In this document: positions 19,564-28,803 of the stretch, piece after piece | How the letters are laid out: the number at the start of each line of letters is the position of its first letter | Numbering within the stretch: position 1 is the stretch's first letter | DNA from: Candidatus Roizmanbacteria bacterium | GTDB taxonomy: Bacteria; Patescibacteriota; Microgenomatia; UBA1406; GWC2-37-13 | Reading direction: 5' to 3' | Length of the DNA stretch: 32,414 bases | NCBI GenBank assembly: GCA_016181725.1 | Contig: JACOYT010000049.1 | Span: forward strand, 1 to 32,414 | The notes under the pieces: model-generated | What the model saw: the letters and a program-made list of their open reading frames with translations, nothing else | What the model was told of the DNA's origin: nothing | Databases searched by the model: none | Position numbers and translations under genes: made by a program

Positions 19564-20004
19564 GTGCCACAAATATCTAAAAACCTGCTATCGAAAGAAA
19601 GACTTGGCCGTGTATTTAATTTATTCTTTGACCTTGTCTCTAACACGAATAATAAAAATACAGCCCAACAAGTTGTCGGAGAGATTCTTACGGATACTGA
19701 ACGCGTAATGATCGCCAAACGGATAGCCTGTTATTATCTTATAACTCAGGACGTATCATCTGGTGAGATTGCTGAAACGCTAAATCTCTCTCGTGCGACA
19801 ATCAACCACCATAAGTATGTCTTCAAGAATGCGCCGAAGGTCAGATCGTTTCTCGAAAGGCGTTTGAAAACCAACGGCGTCAAAAAGATTCTTAAGGAGA
19901 TCTTCGTTGAGCTTTTTTACGGCCAACTTCGTCCAGGTACTGATTGGTCTGATCAAAAAAGAACGTATTATGCGGAAAAACGGAGATTAAAGCAAAAAAT
20001 ATAG
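19564..20004 (+). CDS. TrpR/YerC-like helix-turn-helix transcriptional regulator (GTG start)
   Basis: VVGEILTDTERVMIAKRIACYYLITQDVSSGEIAETLNLSRATINHHKYVF matches TrpR/YerC family organisation. Confidence 0.85.
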   Translation: MPQISKNLLSKERLGRVFNLFFDLVSNTNNKNTAQQVVGEILTDTERVMIAKRIACYYLITQDVSSGEIAETLNLSRATINHHKYVFKNAPKVRSFLERRLKTNGVKKILKEIFVELFYGQLRPGTDWSDQKRTYYAEKRRLKQKI

Positions 20005-20022
20005 CGGGTCTCTTTTATGTTT

Positions 20023-20040
20023 AATGAATCAATTCATTGA
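20023..20040. promoter_or_regulatory. Palindromic operator candidate, copy 2, identical to 19530-19547
   Basis: AATGAATCAATTCATTGA. Confidence 0.65.
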
Positions 20041-20052
20041 ATAAAATAGGCG

Positions 20053-20427
20053 CTAAAGAAAAAGTAAAACATATAACATAATCGCTATTCCTATCATTAC
20101 TCCTGCAATAGAGAGCGTTTGATAGAGAATATATATTGCATGATTGCCTAGATTCTTAAATCCAAAATCATTAGGTCTATACTTACGCCCCGCAAACTGA
20201 TGTGAGAACCAGTAGATCATCTCGCCCAAATTTCGCACTGCAACATATATACCTATCAAAAGAACCATAAACTGAACAGATATAAATCCTGTAAAAATAA
20301 TCAGAACAAGAAGGGGAAAAAGTACAATCAGATCTCCTTTTATAAAAAACCCGAACACCTGAATGTACCACGGAAGCTCGGTAAAAAACCACCGATTGTC
20401 TTTAGCACGAGTTTTTCTGAAAAACAT
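20053..20427 (-). CDS. Small multi-TM membrane protein
   Basis: Three to four hydrophobic segments, no recognised domain. Confidence 0.65.
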   Translation of the reverse strand: MFFRKTRAKDNRWFFTELPWYIQVFGFFIKGDLIVLFPLLVLIIFTGFISVQFMVLLIGIYVAVRNLGEMIYWFSHQFAGRKYRPNDFGFKNLGNHAIYILYQTLSIAGVMIGIAIMLYVLLFL

Positions 20428-20430
20428 ATC

Positions 20431-21255
20431 TTAAAGAATCTCAACCTTCGTGCCGGGGCGGGGATTATTAAATTCGTGTTTGCCGGTTGTTGGATTTTCC
20501 TCGGTAAAATGTCTCCAGATAGATATCTCAAGGTAAGGATTGTCTCTCGGGCCTGATGAACCAGGATAAATCACCAGCTCGCCAAGCGTTCCTCCAAAAA
20601 GACCTGTGACGAACTTCGCCTGCTTTTCAACCCGGTTAATTCTTATCCGAACCATCTCTCCAAATTCATATTTCCCTTTAAAATCTTCCGGCGTAAGAGT
20701 GGTTTTGATATTTCCATAATTATCTATGTGTCCGATGTAATATCCGTCAATATCTGGAATCTTATCCACCGAAACCTCCTCTAAATCCAACTCGTCTTCA
20801 AGTCCGTCCATAAGGTGTGCACATATCCTTGCATATAAGTCTCTTGAGCGAAACTGTGTCTTTTCATCGGATTTTTTATACAAAAAAAGTACTTGAATTT
20901 TTTCTTTCACGAAGCTGAAATTATTGCCTGCGTTTGGGCCACATACGAAGATTCCGGAGTGAAGTTTTGCAATGAGAAATTCTGCGCCTTGTGAATTATG
21001 GGATCCTTGCGGAGATTCAAAGCGAGGATCAGTATTTTGGAAGATTACGCTTTCCTGCGGCCTGCCAAACTCCTGTTCCCTCTCAACGACTTGGGCTGTC
21101 AGGAAGGATGTATGGATGGTTGAGACAGTTGCGGAAACAAAGCTAATACTCGCAAGAGATGACGGATCTTTCAAAAACCCCAAAACGGTGAGTCGTACCT
21201 CTTCACGGGTTAAGGAATCAGAAGCCCAATCGGAAACAATAATGAGTTTTTTCAT
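20431..21255 (-). CDS. SAM hydrolase / SAM hydroxide adenosyltransferase-like (DUF62) protein
   Basis: GIFVCGPNAGNNFSF, FRSRDLYARICAHLMDG, GYYIGHIDNYGNIKTTL resemble DUF62 motifs; divergent N terminus. Confidence 0.7.
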   Translation of the reverse strand: MKKLIIVSDWASDSLTREEVRLTVLGFLKDPSSLASISFVSATVSTIHTSFLTAQVVEREQEFGRPQESVIFQNTDPRFESPQGSHNSQGAEFLIAKLHSGIFVCGPNAGNNFSFVKEKIQVLFLYKKSDEKTQFRSRDLYARICAHLMDGLEDELDLEEVSVDKIPDIDGYYIGHIDNYGNIKTTLTPEDFKGKYEFGEMVRIRINRVEKQAKFVTGLFGGTLGELVIYPGSSGPRDNPYLEISIWRHFTEENPTTGKHEFNNPRPGTKVEIL

Positions 21256-21261
21256 GAATAA

Positions 21262-22524
21262 CTAAATAATCTTAAATATTCTTCCTATAAATGAAACGAC
21301 TACTGCAGCGGTGATAAAAACCGCCGACGCACGCAAAAAAAAGCGCGAAAAACCCCTCACTACATATCTTCCCATCATGTCTTTATTCTCAGCGAATTTG
21401 ATAAGAAAATAAAAAATGACTGGAAGCATGGCACCATTTAAAAAGTCTACGTACAATGTCAGCTTAAACAGGCGAACAGCAGGAAAAAGCGCGATAAGAA
21501 GTGCGACTACAATCTGCGTGATAAAAAAGGAGTAAAACAGCCTTCCTCTTTTAAAGTCTGTATCAAGCCCTCCCTCATAACCAAAAAGCTCTGCAAATAC
21601 ATATGCGGTCGCCAAAGGAATGATCGTAAGTCCCAAAAGAGATGCTCCAAAAAGTCCAACAGCAAACAATGCTTGGGTGAGCTCTCCAGCAAGAGGCCTC
21701 AATGCCAATGCCGCCGAGTATCCATCTTGCGCCACGATATGATTTTTAAATAGCGTTTCAGAAACGGCAATAATCATCATGAACGAAAAAAAAGTAGTAA
21801 CGAGAGAACCTGCATAAATCTCTGCTCGTTCATACCGTATATGTTCTTCGGAAAGCTTCTTATCTGCGGTATAGCTGTGAATAAAAAACTGACCCCAGGC
21901 AGTTATTGTTGTTCCCAAAACCGCAATACGCGTAAACCAATAGGTGAGGTCTAATTTTACCTGTTGTGGCCATATGAAGGCATCTCTAAAGGCCAGGTTC
22001 CAATCCGGCTTGGTAATAAAGGCAACAAAAACATAGGAAAGATAGAAAAAGATCAAAAATAGAAATATATTTTGAAGGCTGCGATAACTAAATCGCACAA
22101 CCACCGCTATTAAAATCAGACATGTTGCAGTCAGAAGTATCTCCCAGGGGAGATTAAAAATTTGATATGAGGTCTTGAGTCCGCTGATGTTCTGAAGCAC
22201 TACTCCTTGATTTGCGATAAAATAGAGTCCAAATAAAAAAACTGCGGTTCGTACACCGAACCGCTCTCGTATAAGATCTCCCAACCCTTTTTTCGTAACG
22301 ATTGCAATCCGCGCTCCGATATCTTGCGATATTGCAAGAAGGAGTACCTCGGGTACAAGCAAAAATCGTGATGCCACTCCGTACATAGAGGCGGCAACGG
22401 TATATGTTGCAACACCTCCCGCATCGTTATTGGTAACCGCAGTAATTAGCCCTGGGCCCAAAACGATAAGAAAAACAAGGAATCTTCGCCGCCATACACG
22501 GAATAACTCAATAAACCTATTCAT
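21262..22524 (-). CDS. NRAMP-related divalent metal transporter (NRMT-like)
   Basis: GPGLITAVTNNDAGGVATYTVAASMYG TM1 and about 11 TM segments; lacks canonical DPGN and MPH motifs; start at MNRFIEL (22524). Confidence 0.85.
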   Translation of the reverse strand: MNRFIELFRVWRRRFLVFLIVLGPGLITAVTNNDAGGVATYTVAASMYGVASRFLLVPEVLLLAISQDIGARIAIVTKKGLGDLIRERFGVRTAVFLFGLYFIANQGVVLQNISGLKTSYQIFNLPWEILLTATCLILIAVVVRFSYRSLQNIFLFLIFFYLSYVFVAFITKPDWNLAFRDAFIWPQQVKLDLTYWFTRIAVLGTTITAWGQFFIHSYTADKKLSEEHIRYERAEIYAGSLVTTFFSFMMIIAVSETLFKNHIVAQDGYSAALALRPLAGELTQALFAVGLFGASLLGLTIIPLATAYVFAELFGYEGGLDTDFKRGRLFYSFFITQIVVALLIALFPAVRLFKLTLYVDFLNGAMLPVIFYFLIKFAENKDMMGRYVVRGFSRFFLRASAVFITAAVVVSFIGRIFKII

Positions 22525-23728
22525 TTTCCCCCAAATACAAATGAACAACGTCGTCGTATATTACAAGTCCCAAAAGATGTTTGTCTTGATCCACCACCGG
22601 CAATGCGTACAGTTTATTTTTCACAAGCTTTCTTAAGACGATGGTAACGGGAGTATTGAGATGAACCGTCACAACCCTCTGCGTCATGAATTTGTATACT
22701 TGCGTATCTGATCTTCGAAGAAGAAGTTCATGCAAGTCGAAAACGCCGATTAACTGATTGTCTTTATTTGTCACGTATACGTACGTAATGCTGTAAAAAT
22801 CTTGTGTTTCACGTCTTATCTTTGCAGTCACTTCTTTTGCGGTTTGATCTGGTTCAACCGTGAGAAACTCGGTAGTTAAAATTCCTCCAATCGGTGTTTC
22901 GGACAAATTAAGAAGATAACTGATTTTATTATATATCCTATCGCTTAAGAAACTTAAAATTTTTTCCCGTTTCTTTTTAGATAATGCATAGAGCACATCT
23001 ACTGCTTCCTCAGGATCCATAAATGAGATCAGTTTTGCCGCTTGTTCGGAGGTAAACTGCTTAAACAGTGCAGTCTGATATGAAAGCGTCAGGTTGTTAA
23101 TGACCTCGACAGACTGTTGTTCGCCTACGATTTTCAAAATATTTTTTGCATTTGATACGGTCGTTTGCTCAAGGTAATCAGCCAAGTCTTCAGGACGTAT
23201 CCTCTCTAATTTTGTCTGTTCTCTTTTAATCTTCACATGTCCTCGTGTCAGCTCAAGAGTCTGGATATCTGCCCACGAGAGAAACTGGGATGAAAGCTTT
23301 ATCCCAATCCGCCTAAGAATATTGTTAAATAAATCTTCCAACCTGAACCATCGGAGTATTCCTATGATCCCGATGTCAACTCCCGCAATGATATATCCTG
23401 GTTTATCTTGTATTGCCACATCATTTACCCGAACCACCTTATCACCTGCAATGTCAATGATCTGGTTGTTTAATAGATTTTTTTCAAGAAAAAGCTCATT
23501 TTCATCAAGTTCAGAGATTTTGTAATTCTTCTCCAAGATTACGCCGCCGTTTAATTTCTTTACATACTGCATGGGAATGATCGTGTTTGGGTCTTGAGAG
23601 GTCTTTATGACGATTTTCGTTACGGCAGGCGTGTCGGAGGCAAGAAAAATCACATCTTTTAGCCTTCCTACGTGAACGCCGTCTCTCGTGTATGCCTTAT
23701 GCCCTTGAAGCTCAGAAAAGTAAAGCAT
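22517..23728 (-). CDS. PRC-barrel / MgtE N-domain / CBS-pair protein without TM segments
   Basis: PRC-like GVHVGRLKDVIFLA, MgtE_N-like LADYLEQTTVSNAKNILKIVGEQQSVEVINNL, CBS-like FLTVEPDQTAKEVTAKIR and VVTVHLNTPVTIVLRKL; start at MLYFSEL (23728). Confidence 0.82.
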   Translation of the reverse strand: MLYFSELQGHKAYTRDGVHVGRLKDVIFLASDTPAVTKIVIKTSQDPNTIIPMQYVKKLNGGVILEKNYKISELDENELFLEKNLLNNQIIDIAGDKVVRVNDVAIQDKPGYIIAGVDIGIIGILRWFRLEDLFNNILRRIGIKLSSQFLSWADIQTLELTRGHVKIKREQTKLERIRPEDLADYLEQTTVSNAKNILKIVGEQQSVEVINNLTLSYQTALFKQFTSEQAAKLISFMDPEEAVDVLYALSKKKREKILSFLSDRIYNKISYLLNLSETPIGGILTTEFLTVEPDQTAKEVTAKIRRETQDFYSITYVYVTNKDNQLIGVFDLHELLLRRSDTQVYKFMTQRVVTVHLNTPVTIVLRKLVKNKLYALPVVDQDKHLLGLVIYDDVVHLYLGENE

Positions 23729-23784
23729 GAAAATATAATACAACTTGTAATGAAAACTTTAAAGAGAAAGAAGAAAAGGTGGGG

Positions 23785-23857
23785 TGGTCGCTGAGGGACT
23801 CGAACCCCCAACCCCTTCGATGTAAGCGAAGTGCTCTAGCCATTGAGCTAAGCGACC
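23785..23857 (-). tRNA. tRNA-Val (anticodon TAC), CCA not encoded
   Basis: GGTCGCTTAGCTCAATGGCTAGAGCACTTCGCTTACATCGAAGGGGTTGGGGGTTCGAGTCCCTCAGCGACCA cloverleaf. Confidence 0.95.
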
Positions 23858-23864
23858 AAACTTG

Positions 23865-23936
23865 TGGGTCAGGATGGAATCGAACCATCGACCTTCGTCT
23901 TATCAGGACGACGCTCTGCCATTGAGCCACTGACCC
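23865..23936 (-). tRNA. tRNA-Ile (anticodon GAT), CCA not encoded
   Basis: GGGTCAGTGGCTCAATGGCAGAGCGTCGTCCTGATAAGACGAAGGTCGATGGTTCGATTCCATCCTGACCCA cloverleaf. Confidence 0.94.
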
Positions 23937-23985
23937 ATATAACGCGCCCAAAGCAACTAAATTATAGCACACCGTATGTAGTCTG

Positions 23986-25029
23986 TTACTTCTCAAAAAT
24001 GAAGACTTCTTTTTGGTCAAAGTAGCGGTGCTTCCAGCCGTAATCAATCTGAAGACAATCTACCGAAGAAAATCCTCCCGCAATCGCATCCTCAAACTCA
24101 AAATACACCATGAAGTTGCTTACGCCTTTAAATCGATGCACATCAATCCCTCCTTTTATCGTGTAATAGATGTCTTTATACTCAATGACAAAATCTATTC
24201 CCGCAAGGCGATTTTGAATAAAAACCTGGATAAATTTAACACCGTATATGCCGGAATTTTTTATCATATACCGATAGGTCTCTGCCCGTTTCGGCACTAC
24301 TAAATCGCTCTCATCACCTGCTCGGTCGCTGAATTGATCGATATTCATCTGAATAAGAATCTCAATAAGATCTAAATTTTTTCCCTCTGTTACCACAATT
24401 TTGGGATTCAGACTCTGTACTTCTTGATAATCGGATTTAAGATTGTATCGATGTTTTTTTTGAAAAGCTGAAAGAAGATCTTCTATCGAAGAAGTTCCAG
24501 AGATATTTTTGAGATTTTTCGGGTCGTCTTTTTGAAACCTTTTTACGATTGGTTTATCACGCCATTCCGCTTTTGCCTCAATTGCATTTAAATGAATTGG
24601 TGTTGGGAAAACTCCATATAAGAGGTCGATCAAAGAATCGTCTTTTACAAAAAATGCGTTGTCTTCCATCCAATTTGTTCCAAACCACTCATATCTCTTT
24701 TTATCTCTTGCATCAAAACACAAGGGAAGAAGCGCAAGTGGCGTCTTCCCCTCATAGAGGGTATAAAAGTATGGTTTGTTTTTATGACCCTGGTACCAAG
24801 AATATCGAAAGTCCCAAAGGTCAAACAAAGATTTTTTTGGAGAAAATTTGTCCCACAGATAGAAACATTCCTCAATGTCCGAATGAACCCTTAAAGTAAG
24901 ACGTGGTATCAATTTTGAAAATCCGTTTTCGTAAAAGTAGCGATTTTTTGGCGTTTCTGGAATGAGATTTAAAAGAGAAGTTGGTTGTGTGCCGTAAAAA
25001 CCAGGAGGTTCTACATCAATATTTTTCAT
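23986..25029 (-). CDS. FemAB / CelD-like GNAT-fold acyltransferase
   Basis: LSAFQKKHRYNLKSDYQ, LAGIDFVIEYKDIYYTIKGGIDVHRFKGVSNFMVYFEFEDAIAGGFSSVDCLQIDYGWKHRY. Confidence 0.7.
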   Translation of the reverse strand: MKNIDVEPPGFYGTQPTSLLNLIPETPKNRYFYENGFSKLIPRLTLRVHSDIEECFYLWDKFSPKKSLFDLWDFRYSWYQGHKNKPYFYTLYEGKTPLALLPLCFDARDKKRYEWFGTNWMEDNAFFVKDDSLIDLLYGVFPTPIHLNAIEAKAEWRDKPIVKRFQKDDPKNLKNISGTSSIEDLLSAFQKKHRYNLKSDYQEVQSLNPKIVVTEGKNLDLIEILIQMNIDQFSDRAGDESDLVVPKRAETYRYMIKNSGIYGVKFIQVFIQNRLAGIDFVIEYKDIYYTIKGGIDVHRFKGVSNFMVYFEFEDAIAGGFSSVDCLQIDYGWKHRYFDQKEVFIFEK

Positions 25030-25169
25030 GAAACATTAAATGTTTAATTCCATAATAAATAATATCAAAAAATTGTCAAGTACAAAAACCTGAATGCTTT
25101 AGTTTAGCCTGTTGTAAAGTTCTAAATTTAAATATGGTTTTTTTACAATTTTAAACGTATAATGTTTAT

Positions 25170-27413
25170 ATGAGAAAACTTTTTTCTCATTTCATAGAAT
25201 TTCTTTTGAATATATTTTTGTTCCTTCCTTATTTTTTTTCTGTCCCAACTCTTCTTAAAACTCTCTTTCGTCCGTGGAAAAATCTCATCTCAAAAAAGAC
25301 GGAAGTCGGATTTTCATTTGCCGAATGGTTTAATCGATTCACCTTTAATCTCATCTCGCGACTCATGGGGTTTATGTTCCGGTGTACGATTTTGTTTTTC
25401 TTTCTGATTGTGGAATCTTTGTATATTCTCTTTCTTCCCCTTATCTTTTTAGGGTTTCTCTTGCTTCTTCCATTTCTTTATCCACGATATCTGTTTGCCG
25501 CATCATCCGATGAGAAAAAGGCAGCTGCACAGGAACGCTTTGTATCTCAACATCTCCTTGTATCTGAAAATCGGAAGGAGGTTGAACAATGGTTTGAACA
25601 TTTTTTTGAATCGCATCTTAAAAAAACTCCGTGGTGGAAATTGGAAAATCTCTTCAGCATTCCACCACTCGCACGGGATTGGGCAGTTGGATACACACCG
25701 CGCCTTGATCAATACTCAGAAGAGCTAACGAAAACTTCTTATCAATCGCACATCCAAAATGCAGTAAATAGAGAAAAAGAAATTCGCCAAATCGAAACAA
25801 TCCTTTCCCAAAATGAAGAAGCAAACGTCCTTTTGGTTGGGGAAGAGGGTGTTGGAAAACACACGATAATCGATGCGTTTGCAAAACGTATTTATGAAGG
25901 GAGTGTTAATCCGCTTCTTATCTATAAAAGAGTCCTTAAGCTTAATCTTGAAAAAATATTAAGCACCTATCTTGATCAAAAACAGCGTGAAACATTCTTA
26001 GAGCAGCTCCTTTTTGAAGCACAAGAGGCAGAAAATATCATTCTTTTTATTGAGAATCTCGATCGATATATCGTGTCGGCCCACGATCGCGTTGATCTGT
26101 CTCTCTCGCTTGAAAAGTATGCAAAAACATCAACTCTCCATGTCGTTGCAACCACGACACCTCTTTTATATCAGAGATTTATTCTCCCAAACGATACGAT
26201 AACTCAACTTTTCTCCAAAGTTGATGTTTCGGAGGTTGCAAAAGAGGACGCAAAACAGATACTTCTTGAAACCGCCCTTTCTCTTGAGGAAAAGAACAAG
26301 GTCACTATCCCCTATGAGACCGTAAACGCTGCGGTTGAAAAAAGTGACTATTATATAAGCTATATTCCTTTCCCTGAAAAAGCAATTTCTTTGCTTGATA
26401 TCGCATGTATCTCTACGCTTCAGAATAAGAATGCTCCAAAACATGATGGGAGATCGGTTGTGGTTCCCGATGTCATTGGTGCGATTATTTCTGAAAAGAC
26501 TCATGTCCCAACTCAAATCGATGACAAGGTAAGGAATAAGCTCCTTAATCTTGAAACAACGCTTTCATCCTGGATTCTCCATCAGCAACAGGCAGTAGAA
26601 GAGCTTGCCTCAACGCTTCGCAGCTCATTCGTCCTTCTTGGAAAGCGAAAAAAACCCCTTGCATCCTTTCTCTTTTTGGGACCAACCGGCGTTGGTAAGA
26701 CCGAGACCGCAAAGGCGCTTACTATGATATTTTTTGGATCAGAAAAAAATCTCATCCGTTTTGATATGTCATCGCATCAGTTGAAAGAAGATATTCCCAA
26801 TCTCATAGGATCTGTCGAAAAACAGAATCCTGGACTGCTTCCTAAAGCAATCCGCGAAATTCCCTATGGAGTCCTTTTACTTGATGAAATCGAGAAAGCG
26901 AACTCAGATCTTCTCAATCTTTTTTTAACCGTTCTTGATGAAGGGTACTTTACGGATGGTTTCGGCAAGCGTGTAGACTGCAAACATCTCATTATTATTG
27001 CCACATCAAATGCGGCATCCGATGTGATTTTTAAGCAAACCGCAAAGCAAAGTTCTGTCCCTTCCCCACCAAACACACAGGAAATAATCAACTATTTGAT
27101 TGATAAAAAAATCTTTTCACCGGAATTTCTCAATCGCTTTGACGGCATTATCGCATATCAAGCGCTTACGAAAGAAGCCCTGCTTGAACTTGGGCGAAAG
27201 ATACTGAATAAAAATTCAGAAAACCTCTACAAGCTCCATGGTGTGCGGGTTGAAATCTCCGATCAAACCCTTGCAAGATTGGTTGATGAAGCATATCGAC
27301 CAGAGTTTGGTGCGAGAAATCTTGAGCGAACGATCCATAAAGAAATCGAAGATAAGGTTGCCACACTCATCCTTCAGCAAAAAATCAAAAAGGGGGAAAC
27401 AGTTCGGCTGTAA
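25170..27413 (+). CDS. Membrane-anchored Clp/Hsp100-like AAA+ ATPase
   Basis: N-terminal TM segments; D1 LLVGEEGVGKHTI; D2 FLFLGPTGVGKTETAKAL, GVLLLDEIEKA, ATSNAAS, FSPEFLNRFDGII, RPEFGARNLERTI. Confidence 0.9.
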   Translation: MRKLFSHFIEFLLNIFLFLPYFFSVPTLLKTLFRPWKNLISKKTEVGFSFAEWFNRFTFNLISRLMGFMFRCTILFFFLIVESLYILFLPLIFLGFLLLLPFLYPRYLFAASSDEKKAAAQERFVSQHLLVSENRKEVEQWFEHFFESHLKKTPWWKLENLFSIPPLARDWAVGYTPRLDQYSEELTKTSYQSHIQNAVNREKEIRQIETILSQNEEANVLLVGEEGVGKHTIIDAFAKRIYEGSVNPLLIYKRVLKLNLEKILSTYLDQKQRETFLEQLLFEAQEAENIILFIENLDRYIVSAHDRVDLSLSLEKYAKTSTLHVVATTTPLLYQRFILPNDTITQLFSKVDVSEVAKEDAKQILLETALSLEEKNKVTIPYETVNAAVEKSDYYISYIPFPEKAISLLDIACISTLQNKNAPKHDGRSVVVPDVIGAIISEKTHVPTQIDDKVRNKLLNLETTLSSWILHQQQAVEELASTLRSSFVLLGKRKKPLASFLFLGPTGVGKTETAKALTMIFFGSEKNLIRFDMSSHQLKEDIPNLIGSVEKQNPGLLPKAIREIPYGVLLLDEIEKANSDLLNLFLTVLDEGYFTDGFGKRVDCKHLIIIATSNAASDVIFKQTAKQSSVPSPPNTQEIINYLIDKKIFSPEFLNRFDGIIAYQALTKEALLELGRKILNKNSENLYKLHGVRVEISDQTLARLVDEAYRPEFGARNLERTIHKEIEDKVATLILQQKIKKGETVRL

Positions 27414-27414
27414 T

Positions 27415-27443
27415 TTGACAAGGTATCTTGCGGTACGTATAAT
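27415..27443 (+). promoter_or_regulatory. Consensus sigma70 promoter TTGACA-N17-TATAAT
   Basis: TTGACA 27415-27420, TATAAT 27438-27443. Confidence 0.85.
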
Positions 27444-27457
27444 AGTTTTGAATCGGT

Positions 27458-27871
27458 ATGGATAAAAAACTTCTCGGCTTAATGAGCGTCTTTTTTCTTG
27501 CCTTCTTACTCTTTACCACGGTCTTGGTTTTTAGAAATCCCATCCAAAATGTTATCCGCGCAGAAAAAACCACGCAACCTTCGGGTGCAAACTCTCTCAT
27601 TTTTGCCTGGCCTCTTACAACCAATGCCAATGGGCAGTCAGAAGTCAAAATTGACGTATTTGTTCGAAACGGAGAAAATAAACCTCTTCAGAATCGGCAG
27701 GTAAGTGTAGCCTCTACGCTTGGGACAATAAAAGCAGAAAGCGCACAGTCTGATCAAGCAGGAAAAACAACCTTTCTTCTTACATCAGATGCACCGGGTA
27801 TCGCAGAGATCACTGCGACAATAGATAATTCCACTGCGATCGAACAGAAACTCACCGTGAAATTTGAATAG
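27458..27871 (+). CDS. Secreted or anchored protein with an Ig-like (Big_1/invasin-type) domain
   Basis: N-terminal TM; SEVKIDVFVRNGENKPLQNRQVSVASTLGTIKAESAQSDQAGKTTFLLTSDAPGIAEITATI. Confidence 0.8.
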   Translation: MDKKLLGLMSVFFLAFLLFTTVLVFRNPIQNVIRAEKTTQPSGANSLIFAWPLTTNANGQSEVKIDVFVRNGENKPLQNRQVSVASTLGTIKAESAQSDQAGKTTFLLTSDAPGIAEITATIDNSTAIEQKLTVKFE

Positions 27872-27877
27872 TAATCT

Positions 27878-28750
27878 ATGGCGATAACGAAAGTGGTTAT
27901 TCCTGCTGCGGGTTTTGGTACTCGCTTTCTTCCTCAAACCAAAGCGATGCCGAAGGAGATGCTTCCGATAGTCGATAAGCCAGTGATCCAATACGTAGTT
28001 GAGGAAGCAGTTCAAGCAGGTATCGCAGATGTTATTTTAGTAACAGGTTCAAATAAACGAGCAATCGAGGATCACTTCGATGCTCCTGACGAAGATCTCT
28101 TAAAAAATCTCAATCAGGGCGGGAAAACCGAACTTATCGAAGAGATAAAAAAAATATCCGAGATGGCGAATTTTATTTATGTTCGCCAAAAAGGGCCCTA
28201 TGGAAATGCTACCCCAATTCGTTCCGCACAACATGTAGTTGAGAATGAACCGTTTCTAGTCTTATGGGGAGATGAATTTGTGATCGCTGAGCCTTCACGT
28301 GCAAAACAGCTGATAAGCTCCCATGAAAAATATCAGGCGCCTATTTTAGGAGGTGTTATCAAGGAGGAAGCGGACGATTTTACAAGATACGGGTATGTGA
28401 AGGGGACAAAAGTTGAACCGAATGTGTGGAAAGTCGAAGGACTTGTTGAGAAACCAGGTCAAGATAATGCTCCTTCCAATTTGGCAATTGTCGGCGGGTA
28501 TCTCCTCACTCAAGATATTTTTCCTGTTTTAGAAGCTCAACAACCGGGAAAAGGGGGCGAATACTATCTTCTTGAAGCAATAAACGTTCTTGCGCAAAAA
28601 ACACCGGTTTATGCGATTGAGATTCAAAATGGAAAATACTATGACACCGGAAATAAGCTCGAATACATGAAGACCGCAACGGAACTTGCGCTCAAACATC
28701 CTGATATTAACGGGCCCTTCGTAGAATTTTTAAAATCTCTGAACCTGTAG
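27878..28750 (+). CDS. galU: UTP-glucose-1-phosphate uridylyltransferase
   Basis: KVVIPAAGFGTRFLPQTKAMPKEMLPIVDKPVIQYVVEEAVQAGI. Confidence 0.96.
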   Translation: MAITKVVIPAAGFGTRFLPQTKAMPKEMLPIVDKPVIQYVVEEAVQAGIADVILVTGSNKRAIEDHFDAPDEDLLKNLNQGGKTELIEEIKKISEMANFIYVRQKGPYGNATPIRSAQHVVENEPFLVLWGDEFVIAEPSRAKQLISSHEKYQAPILGGVIKEEADDFTRYGYVKGTKVEPNVWKVEGLVEKPGQDNAPSNLAIVGGYLLTQDIFPVLEAQQPGKGGEYYLLEAINVLAQKTPVYAIEIQNGKYYDTGNKLEYMKTATELALKHPDINGPFVEFLKSLNL

Positions 28751-28803
28751 AAGTCAGGTCGCTTTCCCTTGCATAATCGGCCTCTCGCTGCTAAAATTTT
28801 CTA

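Noticed and set aside
23712-24047. 111-aa minus-strand ORF MITAGSTATLTKK...
   Set aside because: Runs through both tRNA genes (translated tRNA text such as GSVAQWQSVVLIRRRSMVRFHPDP and SSMARALRLHRRGWGFESLSDH); a common false gene.
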